From positions 22,754,001 to 22,818,000 of the forward strand of contig CM114273.1 of assembly GCA_050084515.1 (NCBI GenBank): a stretch of 64,000 nt of DNA. Direction: 5' to 3'. The translations under genes were made by a program, and so were the position numbers. The DNA comes from Blasia pusilla (Eukaryota > Marchantiophyta > Marchantiopsida > Blasiales). Under the pieces are notes generated by a model. That model was not told the DNA's origin. It was given only the letters and a program-made list of their open reading frames with translations, and ran no database searches. Numbering within the stretch: the stretch's first letter is position 1; every line of letters begins with the position of its first letter. Shown in pieces: positions 13,240 through 23,235 of the stretch.

Positions 13240-13770
13240 GTCTATTCTCCATAAAGTAACACAATGTGCAACATGTCGGGATCCGACGGGTTGCTCATTT
13301 GGCTAGACAGAAGAGCAACCTGTCGGAGTCCGACGGGTTGCTTTTCAACTCGTCCTACTAGTCCCTTGTGATTACCAACTCGTCGAGGATTCTTTGCCTA
13401 TGAGCAATTCATCGGGAGCCAACAGGTTTCTCATTTTGGTGGACAGAACTGCAACCTGTCGGAGTCCGACTGTTGGCTTACAACCCGATCAAATTGTTCA
13501 TAGTTGAGAAGTTCCTAATATGAGAGCAACTCGTCACTTTCATATGGATTGCATCACTCCAGACACAAGTGGAAAAGCAATGCTACTTGCAACCCGTTGT
13601 GTTCCGACGGGTTGCAATCAGTGGAGACATGTAGGTGAATTTGCAACCCGTCACTTTCAGACAGGTTACATCACTACAAACACAAGTACAAAAGCAATTC
13701 TACTTGCAACCCGTTTGGTTCCTAAGGTGAATTCCCAACCTATTGGGTTCCGAAGGGTTGTATTTCTGAA
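13240..13770. repeat. Array of ~27-bp palindromic motifs, block 2 (intronic)
   Basis: The 620-bp intron between the two methyltransferase exons (13182-13801) is filled with the same dyad motif as block 1. Clear copies are at 13268-13294, 13315-13341 and 13589-13615. Diverged ones lie near 13376, 13452, 13640, 13702 and 13737. Coding exon 12330-13181 lies between the two blocks and contains none. Confidence 0.85.
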
Positions 13771-13801
13771 CCATCTCAATTTGTTAAAAAAGTGAACTTA
13801 C

Positions 13802-14421
13802 CCGGACTTGATTCGTGGCCGATCTGAGTGGATACTCATTTTTTATGACCCACGATTGCGTGGTCCTCCACTTAAGAGATGTCTTCACGCACTGAAGGTT
13901 GAAGAGCTTATCTTTGCTCCCTCCAGTAAAGACCAAGAAACAACCTCTGTCACAGAGATACGCGTGAGCAAAAGAAAACGGTAGAGCGATCTGGTCATAG
14001 GAAAGCGGGATATTCGAGTCTGGGATAGTGTCAGACGGATTGTTGTACCACAAGTAAAACCCAAAAGGCAAATCTGCAATGAGGAGGTCCAGTGCCACTT
14101 CCTTAGCAACCCCATGCATCGTTGAGGGGGCGTGCCCATTTTGAAGGAGTTTTTGTCCTAGCACGGTCAATTTCTCGATGGCAGGTGTAGACTCCTAAGA
14201 ACTGAAACTCTGCAGTTCATTGACAAGATGAGTCTGGGGAAGAAGGAAAATTGACCTGGTGGTTGTTTCCCTATGCTTGCCCAAGGATGATGGAGTGTAT
14301 TCCACATCCTTATCTCCTCCCTCGGACGAACCAGACGCCTCCCGTTTTCGCTTCTCCGGAGTGTGCTAAGCCTTGTTGGAGTCTCCGTTACCTCAGACTC
14401 CATAGGAATTTTCTTTGACAA
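13802..14421 (-). other. Methyltransferase exon with DPPY-type motif
   Basis: This exon ends at a canonical donor (GTAAGT just below 13802). Its upstream part is a linker with a PEKRKREASG nuclear-localisation-like cluster. The catalytic part reads VALDLLIADLPFGFYLWYN, where DLPF stands at the DPPY/SPPY catalytic position of N4/N6 amino-methyltransferases. It is followed by ALPFSFAHAYLCDRGCFLVF, the strand-helix-strand with the 'L..GG.lvf' turn. TAG codons lie at 14366 and 14195 in the same frame. Leu replaces the first Pro of the canonical motif, so activity is doubtful. The motif order (DPPY before FxGxG) marks a beta-class enzyme. Confidence 0.6.
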
Positions 14422-15138
14422 GGATTTGCTCCAGCTCTCTTGCCCCTCTTGCCTGGATGAGTCCGCCTCTCACCTTAAAGACTCAGCCTCTTTTCTTGAA
14501 AACTCGTCCTCGGAATTCCTCGACCCCCTCGCGTTGGCTTTCAAACCCATTGTGGATTTGTCTTTGGCGATGACGACCTTTGCCACCAACTCCGCTATCT
14601 CGAGGGCTTGCTCCTCCGCATCTCCTTCAAAAAATTTGTCAGGCTTCACGAAGTTTGGAATGTCATCCCTACCAGTGACTATTACATCATAGACCACGCG
14701 TAGATTTTTGTGTATAATGTCCTCAGGGTCGTTGAAGTCCAACCAGATTGGATAATTTATTACCTCCCAGTTGGACATGCCCTTTCCCATCTCCACGTCA
14801 TACATGGAGATTATCCATGGCAAGGTTGGTAATATCCTCTTGAACCTCACAGATATACTTATTGAGTCCATCGGCAAAGTTACTCCAACTAAACCTTCCC
14901 TCCCTCTGAGTCACAACAATCCTCGTGAAATCAACTTAGAGATCTTCCTTTGGGAATTGGTAGATAGCTTGGAACTTATTGTAATTCTTCTTCAATACTC
15001 CTCGTCCAAATTGCGCAGGTCCACATCCCAATCCTTAGCCTTTGCGATGATGTAGCTGAAAAGACGCTGCTTCAGCTCGTGCAGGTCGTACTCGTCAAGG
15101 AAAAAATGGGCAACTTCTTGCTCGGTGACCAGCAAGCA

Positions 15139-16435
15139 CTAGTTCGGTGGTTGCTGGAGATCATTCCCTTTGATGGAATAGTCGAATGCTTTATCCAACA
15201 TAGCAAAGGCCTTGGAGTCGAAGATGATTTGGTACGCCTTCTTACATTCCCAATCTAGGCAGGAACCTAGAGTATCTATAATGGTGATCAACTTGGCTGA
15301 AACCCTTAGCAAAAAGTGATGGTTATGCAGGGTGACGATAAACACCTTTCTTGTTCCCTCGTACTGCACCACTTTATCCCACATAGTGTCCATGCTCTCA
15401 TCTGGCATGGCACCATGCTAGATAAGGGAGGGAGACATAACTCACAAAGCTCATATTGGTGTCAATGTAGACACCGAATGACGGTCCACCCTTCTGACTC
15501 CACCATGCTACGGACTCTAGGTCTAAGAAGCCGCTTTTATCAACAACGTCCTTGAAACCAGACTGATTATCCCACTTTGCGTACAAGCAATCCTCCAACT
15601 TCACGATGTCGTTGAGAACTCTAGAAGGAAGATATTTCTCTGTTGGATACTCCAAATACCATCGAGTAGTAACGAAGGCATTGATACTGCATGTTGGCCT
15701 CGTAGCTTCCACTGATATCTGATCCCCGTTGCCAAAGATGACATCTACGGTGATCTCCACTCTTTGAAATTCCTAGCATACTGTCCGAGACAGCTATCTA
15801 GGTACATTTTGGAATAAGAGCGAGGCCTTCAGCTTTTCCTGGATTGCATTGAGAAGACATTTATCATTACCGCCATTAGAATGTGGCTTTGGAAAACCAA
15901 TCCGCCTAGTACTAATAAAATGATGAACATTCATCCCATCCAGGAAACTCTCTTTCATTATCAAAAGATAAGAGAGAATAGTATCGGCCTCGCAATGATT
16001 TTTTTTTTCTCGGGGTCTTGGAAGTATATTAAATTTTGGAAGGGCTATAACGCTATTTGGATCATTCAAAAGGAGGGAATTGATCCCAATGTCGACCAGG
16101 ACTATATTCTTTGGGCAAGAGAAGTTTCTAATCTCTTTAACAGTGTAAAAGAGATTAGAAACTCTTTTACGCTAAAAGAACCGCAGATCTTTCACATACT
16201 TCGAGAGACCCTTTGTCCCCTTTCGAACAGAGCACTCCCGCACAGACCAGAAAAAACTGGCCTTCTTGACGAAAGATTCAGATAAATAGCAGGAATCTGC
16301 TAGCCTCTCAAGCATTTCAAGTGCATCTTCCCTATTCATCGTGGTCCAAAATCCATGATCATATTTTCTCTCCATCATGCCAATTAGTATTCTGGCGTAG
16401 GGGAGGACAAATACAACCCGTACATCTCCTGACAT
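15139..16435 (-). other. Region resembling the C-terminal domain of plant NT-C2 proteins
   Basis: In 15408-15139 the segment MDTMWDKVVQYEG-RKVFIVTLHNHHF, then IIDTLGSCLDWECKKAYQIIFD, parallels the IWDEI...VYIVSWNDHFFVLKVE...YYIIDTLGERL..GC..AYILKFD pattern I recall for plant NT-C2 (EEIG1-type) proteins such as At5g04860. The preceding frame 15760-15398 (LPSRVLNDIVK ... LDLESVAWW) fits the part before it. After the TAG at 15139 the frame continues with a helical EQEVAHFFLDEYDLHELKQR. Upstream, 16435-15794 encodes an ALEMLERLADSCYLSESFVK helix and more uncharacterised sequence. The similarity is from memory and was not scored. Confidence 0.45.
16123..16163. repeat. Short perfect inverted repeat, 16-bp arms
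   Basis: AGTTTCTAATCTCTTT and its exact reverse complement are separated by 9 bases. It lies between two coding pieces of the methyltransferase-like gene, probably in an intron or at an insertion scar. Confidence 0.85.
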
Positions 16436-17001
16436 GAAGGCATTGTTTCCCCTAAGACCGAGGGGATATGGTTTGCTAACCCTTTACATAATTCGGAAAA
16501 TGATTCCGTCGATTTTGAGGATAAGAAGAGGCCTAAGGGATTTCACCTATCCACCAACCAATGCAAGATATTAGCCTCTCAAAGAGGAAATAAGAACTAT
16601 AGTTTCATCAAGCAATATTCATTCACTGAACTATCATAGTGCCAGTGCTTACCTTTCTGTCTGAAGGTCGCTGTTCAACATTTTGACTCGCAGCAGGCTC
16701 CTTTATTTCATGGTAGCGTTGATAATCACCAAACTGCGCGAAACACTTCAATATTAGGAATAATCCCAAATTTACAGGTGTAAGATTAGTTAAGACTAGT
16801 TCACAGTGGGTAGAAATTCACATTATCTTCCTACAATAAGAGGGCAAGTTGAATTATCAGATGATCTCCCACGGAGTCTGGAAGTGTCTGTTGGATATGC
16901 TGAACCGCAGTAGTTTGATATAATGTGTCAACACTGTCATGAGAAAACTATCTTTTGACGATGAAGCCTTCCATTTCGGCACCTTCATAAAATGATGTAC
17001 A

Positions 17002-18217
17002 CTATCGTGGTAGTTCTTGTTTCTGACCACGACAAAAAAACAAAATCTGTTGCTGGTTGTCCAAATCCAGCCAACGTCTTGTTGCCTCGTCAAAATAGTT
17101 TAGTGGTTTGAATGGAGCCGCTCGACCTCCATCCGGACTGTCATTTGCACAAACCAAAGTGAGCCCAACCGGGGGAAGATTACTCTCTTGTAAGTGATCC
17201 AAAATTGCAGCCTCTATTCTCGCCAGACTATCTTCATTCTTACATGTCCACATGCCTAAAGCAAAGTAACCATTGGCTGCGTGGAGAAAATCTCCACACC
17301 CTGGTCTGATGCTAATACTTTTCAAGTTTCCAGAGTTTCAATAAGCAGCGCAGAAAAGCAGGACCTCATGCGGTTCAGAAAGCCACATGATTTTACCAGA
17401 TCTTTCCCGAGTCTGGATTAGACATTTCTTTGATCACAATCCAAAGAATCATATAGAAATACAAAGGCGATGTAAGGTTGTAGGAGAAAATGAAACACAA
17501 CATGAAAATAAAAGTCCTCAACTCTCAGACTGGTAACATTACATTAACTACTCTATCTCTCATGTGCAAAAGGGATGCAAGCGCAAAACCCTTATACTTC
17601 ATAATACAATTGATAGAAGGTAGTCACAGTGGAATGAATGGGAACTCAAGTTTCGATTAAGATATGAATGAAAATGATTATGACTTGAAGCTCCCCCACG
17701 TGCTAAAATCCAAAGATCTAATTTCCGCACTCATTTCCCTAATGGTTTCCTAAGAGGTTTTATCCTCCATGCTCGACTTTATGGAACCACCACCCGCTAG
17801 TAATCGCAACTCTCTTTCGGCATGATCAAAGTCTGTGTGAAACCCCAGATAGTAAAGATGCCAATTGAGTCTTATCAAGAACGAGGTCCCCAGGTCAATG
17901 TTGGTCCCTGGGCCAGTACTATCTAGAGATGTTCCATGTGCTAGGGATGGGTTATTATGCTTATTTTTCTTTGAAGGTTTCACGGCTATAATTTTTGGAG
18001 AAGCATCTGAATCGCTAGAGTCTCCAGCCGTCGTTGATACTGTTCTAAGTGGGATCCGTTTCGTGTTTTTTTCTCGGTCCATATTTCCTAGAGAAGCCTT
18101 CGGCACGATGACTCTACGTGTCCCAAATATATCAGTGTTTTTTCTCCCTTCATATTGTGGCCTAGAAGCTTTCTTCGGCGATGTACTTCTTGCCAAAGCC
18201 ATAAGCTTTATAGACAC
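17002..18217 (-). other. Uncharacterised exons of the same gene
   Basis: The frame 18217-17750 encodes a basic and Ser/Asp-rich segment (GDSSDSDASPKIIAVKPSKK, a likely nuclear-localisation-type linker) followed by SFLIRLNWHLYYLGFHTDFD and an acidic-helical AERELRLLAGGG tail. The frame 17325-17002 encodes GCGDFLHAANGYFALGMWTC, AILDHLQESNLPPVGLTLVC and PFKPLNYFDEATRRWLDLDN. These look like folded protein, but I recognise no family. The sequence between 16.45 and 17.0 kb is poorer and may be intronic. Confidence 0.4.
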
Positions 18218-18532
18218 TAGAGCTCGAGGTGGAACTTGAGACGTATCGTTTTTTTGTGCATTTACACATTTGATTGTTAAATTACATCTAGAGTCGTCAT
18301 AATCCGATATTTGGAGTGCAGTGGGTAAGTCATTCCCGAGGATAGTGTTAACTACTTTTCTAAGTTGTGAGTCACCAACCCCTGAATACTAAGACGTCAA
18401 CCTACTATGTGTTCCATCGTGTGACTCCTGCATGAAACCACAATATGAGGTCTTCTTTTATGAATTCAAAGTGTGGAGACCCTAAATACAATGAGAAATT
18501 TAGATGAGTAGATCACTATTTTAGTTGCTCAC

Positions 18533-18985
18533 ATGATTTGAAGAAGCCGATAACATTGCAGTGAGCTTTTCCGTACCCTCGAGTCCCTCAATCCCCTTTT
18601 TTTTCCTATGGAGTATGCTTTTCCAGTCCCTCGCTCTCCTCTTCTCCCTGTGTAGTGGCAAAATGTTTGACAGAATCAGAACTTAAGTTCTACATTAGTG
18701 CAAGAGGAGGTAGGGAAACTGAAAATATAATATGAAAGATTAATTGGGTTGCTCACCTCAGAAGGAGATTTCGATGACGGTGGAGTCTGCTTTTCCGTCC
18801 CAAGTAGTCTCTCTCTCTCCTCTTCTCCATGTGTAGTGGAAAAATGCTCCACACAATGAGAACTTAAGTTCTACATCAGTGCAAGAAGAGGTTGGGAAAC
18901 TCAAATCAAAATAGGAAAAATAATAGGGTTGCTTCACCGTCCCACAAAGTTCCTCCTTTTCATTTTCTCCCAGTGGACACTAAAC
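18533..18985 (-). repeat. Tandemly repeated small exon (two full copies, one partial)
   Basis: Two exon-like units, 18757-18870 and 18533-18689, share acceptor context GTAG-AACTTAAGTTCT, the encoded NLSSxxVxHFxTT-GEEE core and a GTGAGC-type donor. The intervening intron sequence is also duplicated, so the unit is exon plus intron, about 180 bp. A third truncated copy at about 18927-18985 runs into the solo LTR. The 18533 copy carries a TAG after KHTP and an expanded A-rich tract. This is an internal tandem duplication in a Glu/Ser-rich linker of the gene. Confidence 0.6.
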
Positions 18986-18987
18986 GT

Positions 18988-20265
18988 TGTAGTGTCGAGA
19001 GCCTTTCTTCGAGTAAGGGAAGGCCTTCTAGTGGTGGCAGACATGGTCGATGCAAGGTGAACTCTCTATGAATTTTTCCTTTTTCAATACAAGATTTTTA
19101 TGTATACTCTCCATTTTCTCACGACAGGTATCACAAATGGAAGTGCCAAGGCGATCACTTCTTCGTAACATCGGACCCCAAAATTCCTAACTATAAAATC
19201 CCTATAAACTACTTTACGCTTGTACACGAGGAAGATAGCACAACTAGTATTAAACCCTGCTTGAGAAGGCCTATTGACGTCCATGGATCGCTATATAAGG
19301 ACATACAAAGTACAATCTCATGTCCTTCCATATGTGACGATACGAAGGATCATCGGAGTTGGAGATTGAATGACCTGGTTCATGAACGCCTCCCCAAAGT
19401 GATCAACTAAATAGAGAGTGAACCAGTGCCTATCTACAAAGAGTATCTTGACATGGTATGGATTGAGGAAAGGAAAGTCGGGCACAACTCGTGCTCCACC
19501 CCTATCCATGTTTGACAGACATTCTCTACTCTCCTCAAGAATGGGTTTTGGCGGAGTTATTCTCCCAAGAGGGGTAATCCACTCTCATTGGGAAAGTAAC
19601 AAGTCAAAACATTAACTATTTTAGTATGATTAAACTCCTCTAAGGTGACAAACCTCTCATCTCCACACACACACGACACTCTAGAAACCTCTCGAAGAAT
19701 AGACCATGATCACGTTACTCTCCCAAGAGGGGTGATCCACTCTCATTGGAAGAGCAAGCAATCCCAAAGCCATACACTCAAGAATGATACGAGAGACTCA
19801 TGATGTGGAATAGAAGGTGATGAACCTTTGAAGGTCCCTCCTCTTTATATACTTACAAGTGATCCACAAGAGTACAAAATAGAGCTAATCTTATCTTGTA
19901 CCACATGGCTTCCTCTCAAGGCTTAGCCAATCATATTTTGAAAAAAGTAGATTACCTTTTATCTCTTCCCAAATATCCTCTTTTACCCACTTCATATTTT
20001 ATAAATTACCCCAACTAACCTAGCCACCAACCAAACATACTTTTGCTTTTCATTAAAGCACCAACCTCATTACTTTACTTTTATCAAGTCATCTTTTATT
20101 TATTATCTCTTTTCCTAAAGTTGGGCCTGCATAAAAGAGGCACCATAAAGAGGTTTAAACATGGGAATTTCCTTTTCCTAAGCTAATTTACTTTATACTA
20201 ATAAAACTCTATCTAACACTTAACGAGGAAGGAATTTACACAGTGGCTGATTTTATTATACGACA
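18988..20265 (-). mobile_element. Solo Ty3/gypsy LTR (minus), 1.28 kb, with target duplication
   Basis: Its reverse complement matches the 3' LTR at 28036-29299 along its length. It begins TGTCGTATAATAAAATCA and ends CTCGACACTACA. The flanks read ACGT before 18988 and ACGT after 20265 (AACGT if one base of the end is shared), a target-site duplication. With no internal coding part, it is a solo LTR left by recombination. It interrupts the methyltransferase-like gene, within or beside the third copy of the duplicated exon. Confidence 0.9.
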
Positions 20266-20370
20266 ACGTGATGAGAAAAAATATCTTAATTTGAAACTAA
20301 TATCGGGAAGGATTTGCATGCATTAGGAGGATCATAGAGGATCATGTAAATTTCTCACCGTAGTTGGTAT

Positions 20371-21113
20371 TTTTTACGATGGCATCTGCTTGGATCTGCT
20401 CTCCAGCACTTCGTCATCCTTTTCTCCCTCAGGAGTGAGTGCCATAGTCCAAGTGATTTTCCACCAATCGAAGATGACTACTTCGCAAATGGATACTTAG
20501 ATTAGAATTCCATATGTAACAGTCATCGTCCCACTCAAAAGCATAAAGTTTTTTCATAACGAGATTCTTAAATTAAACTTACGCTATTTCTCCCAGCTGT
20601 TTGGGGATAGTTCTGGCGGAATATCTTGCCGAATCATGAGCAGCTAGAGCACTAGTCTCCCCTGTCAAAATTTGAAGGTTCAACACATCAGACGATGTCA
20701 CCCTTTCAAAAGTTGGGGGAGCTGATCCCTCGCCCTCATCCCTCTTTGCGACTCCATTGTTTTGAGCCATAAACCAACCAAAATCAGTAATGGGCCTGCT
20801 TGAATCGAATAGCAGTGCAAAGAGAAACAAACGTCTGGCATGATTGAAGGCATAAAATCCAGGAGCTTACTTTTGATTCATCATCATCTTCTGACTTTGC
20901 ATCCATGTCTGGATCCTTTGCGATTCTGGGCATCGCCTTTTTTTTGCCTTCGGAAGGTGACACCTTCCGGTCTGGTTTAGACTTCACTGCAGGGGTAGTC
21001 CTTAGAAGCCTACAATTTGCATTGATCTTGAAGACTTGATCAAATTTCAGGCAGAAGTCCGACAAAGTTGCCCCATCCACTTGCAGAAAAAATGCTTGGA
21101 AATTGATGCCCAA
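20371..21113 (-). other. Linker exons with Lys/Asp-rich region
   Basis: The upstream exon (about 21113-20866) reads VDGATLSDFCLKFDQVFKIN and then a KSKPDRKVSPSEGKKKAMPR basic tract and an acidic AKSEDDDES tail that runs to a splice donor. The next exon (about 20790-20585) contains a Ser/Thr-rich APPTFERVTSSDVLNLQI segment. A third, at about 20550-20371, contains VSICEVVIFDWWKITWTMAL and an EGEKDDEVLESRSKQ tail, with a TAA at 20497. The exons keep the gene's minus-strand direction. The function of this region is unknown. Confidence 0.4.
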
Positions 21114-21233
21114 AACTTGTAATGATACCAGCTCAGGGAGTTAGTATATATCTTTGAATAAGAAGTTAAGCTGAATGCATGTAATTATGATCAGAACTTA
21201 GGTTCCGAAAGAGAGACTCACCACTAGAGCCGC

Positions 21234-22527
21234 CTATACGCGGCAACTTGGATTTACCACAATGGCATTCTTCCGCGCTCCAACCTTTGACAAGCCGAAG
21301 AAAATCTCCACGAGGTCACCCATTTGAAACTCGTTCTCTCCGAGGGTCGGAAGGAATCTATACTCCTTGTTGATCATATCTCTTGTGTCACTGAGGGAGG
21401 GGGGAAGAAATTTTCCGCGAAGTACTCTATTTACAGCAACGAGTTGTTTGTCCAGAGTAGACTCATCAAAACCATTGAAAAATATCGCTATAACAACCAT
21501 GAGACATCCTCCACTCCGAATCCTCTGTCTCTTTAGATCTGTTATTGGAAATCTCACTGTACAAGGAATTACTCTAAACCAGAGATTGGAGGCTCTCTGG
21601 AAAGCGACTATAAGATTTCCGAGTATTTTGATTTCAGCGAAGAACACCAGTAATCTTTTGCTTGCATTGAGACAAGACCCCTCGGAAAAATATTCGCCGA
21701 ATTCTTCTACACCGAGCTGATCATAATTATTTGATGCGCTAACCATATTTACAAATACTATGTCAAAAAGTAACCCCACTCATCTTCCACGGCCCAATTT
21801 ACAACAGTCTGGAAAAATCTGGGTGAGGTTGTATCAAAAGTACTAATGACTTTCTTATGGTTAGATACAAGAAAGTCAATCGTTGGGGGTTTGGCCCTCC
21901 GCAATCGCATTAAATCTCGTAACGTTCTACAAAATTCATCAGGAGGAACACCAAATTTGGCTTGTGTGCCAAAGGAGAGATGCTTCTTCTAATACATCTT
22001 CTCCTCGAGCAGAATGTCAAGGAGAATCTATGCATCATCGACGCAGAATTCCTTATCTGAAATGAGCTTCTCATAGCAATCTTGGTAACTTCTCCCAACA
22101 GAGATCTCCCTCTCTGGGAAAAAGAACTTGCAGATGACGCCTACATTCATTTGTCACAGTAGGATTTCAAGTCCATCAAGTCTTCATTTCGTATTTTTCA
22201 AGTAGATGTTGGTCGCAATTGCATCCTCAATTGGAGGGGTTATTCAAGGACTCCCATCACATTCTCCTCGTCAAGCCCTTGGAGCGGTCTCAAGTCGGTC
22301 TTCTTGTAATTAAGCCTTCTCTTCTCAACGCTCGTTTTATGTCTCAACCAGTACTCGGAGTATGCGAGACCATCTCGTGCCATGAGTTTATCTTCCTCGT
22401 AGGCAACCATGACACCATGCCATATATTCCATGTCACCGGAGAGAAATTGTAGACGAAGGTGTTTATCTCCTTGTGGTTGCAACCTAAAGGGGCGTTCAG
22501 CCTCTTGTCATGGTCTACAGAAACCAT
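21234..22527 (-). other. Methylase-like middle exons of the same gene
   Basis: Three frames follow the ParB-like exon. The first, from about 22517, begins DHDKRLNAPLGCNHKE. The second runs through KFFFPEREISVGRSYQDCYE into DD-TAG-ILLDILLEEKMY-TAG-KKHLSFGTQAKFGVPPDEFC. The third, 21779-21234, contains LLFDIVFVNMV, GGCLMVVIAIFFN and a terminal GDLVEIFFGLSKVGARKN. The last motifs resemble a methyltransferase fold with its FxGxG loop, but the DPPY position would be VNM, so this copy would not be catalytic. The methylase resemblance here is weak and rests on spacing of motifs only. Confidence 0.35.
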
Positions 22528-22772
22528 GGAACTTAAGTTCGATTAGAATACCAATGATAACAACTTGGACTGATTAAAGAAAGAGATGGCATGTGTTGTC
22601 AATATTCTATCACAATTCAAGTTCTAATATAAAATTCAAATTTCAATTCGAGTGGTACTGCATTAGGGATCCTCAATGCAAGGAAATCCACCACTTCTCC
22701 AATCTTCCTCTTGTCGGTCTTCTTGATTGCTGCCAACTCGGTATTGCTCATGTGGGCCCGAAAAGTGGCAAT

Positions 22773-23235
22773 CTACATTCTTATCGGAATCTCCACTTTG
22801 CTGGCATATGCGTCCACTTCATTGTGAAGTGAGGAGAGGTTGCAATACGGAAGACGGTTTTCAAGATAATCTTCTCCCCAAACTACTATACACGGGAGAC
22901 TTTGAAAAAAATCATCCCCGGTCGCCTCATGAAGTTTAGAGAAGGCGATTGATGTATGGTGACCTGCAATTGCCCTCCAGTAGATTTTTATACCATCACG
23001 TAGGTATCCATCGTTTATCTTCTCTTTTGAGGGGGCAACTAGTAAATGGTCCCCCCGAGATTCATAAGATGCTCTTGCAATATCGTATGTACAAGGAACA
23101 ACAATAGATGTGTTTATATTTTTCCCTATGATATTTCTAGTCCACGAGAGACTATGCATCAAGGCATTCACTCGCTCTTGATAAAGCTCCCTTGCTTTGA
23201 TGTCAAGCTGGGCAAGTTTGAAATCATTGACATCT
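22773..23235 (-). other. ParB/sulfiredoxin-like domain exon
   Basis: The minus-strand frame shows a helical QLDIKARELYQERVNALM segment, an IVVPCTYDIARASYE stretch, then DHLLVAPSKEKINDGYLRDG and the signature WRAIAGHHTSIAFSKLHEAT, followed by LPCIVVWGEDY. The G-H-H/R-T-x-A-x-x-L pattern after a 'value to recover' strand is the characteristic ParB/Srx core, where the basic residues bind a nucleotide phosphate (family knowledge). The exon ends RM-TAG-IATFRAHMSN, a single TAG in an otherwise good frame, which continues to a possible GT donor near 22678. No ParB-type helix-turn-helix was recognised, so DNA-sequence recognition is not implied by what is seen. Confidence 0.6.

Noticed and set aside
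10846-13770. CRISPR array
   Set aside because: Repeats are palindromic, degenerate and irregularly spaced, in a plant nuclear context.
19084-19509. Minus-strand protein gene near 19.1-19.5 kb
   Set aside because: It lies wholly inside the solo gypsy LTR and matches the LTR at 28.8-29.2 kb.
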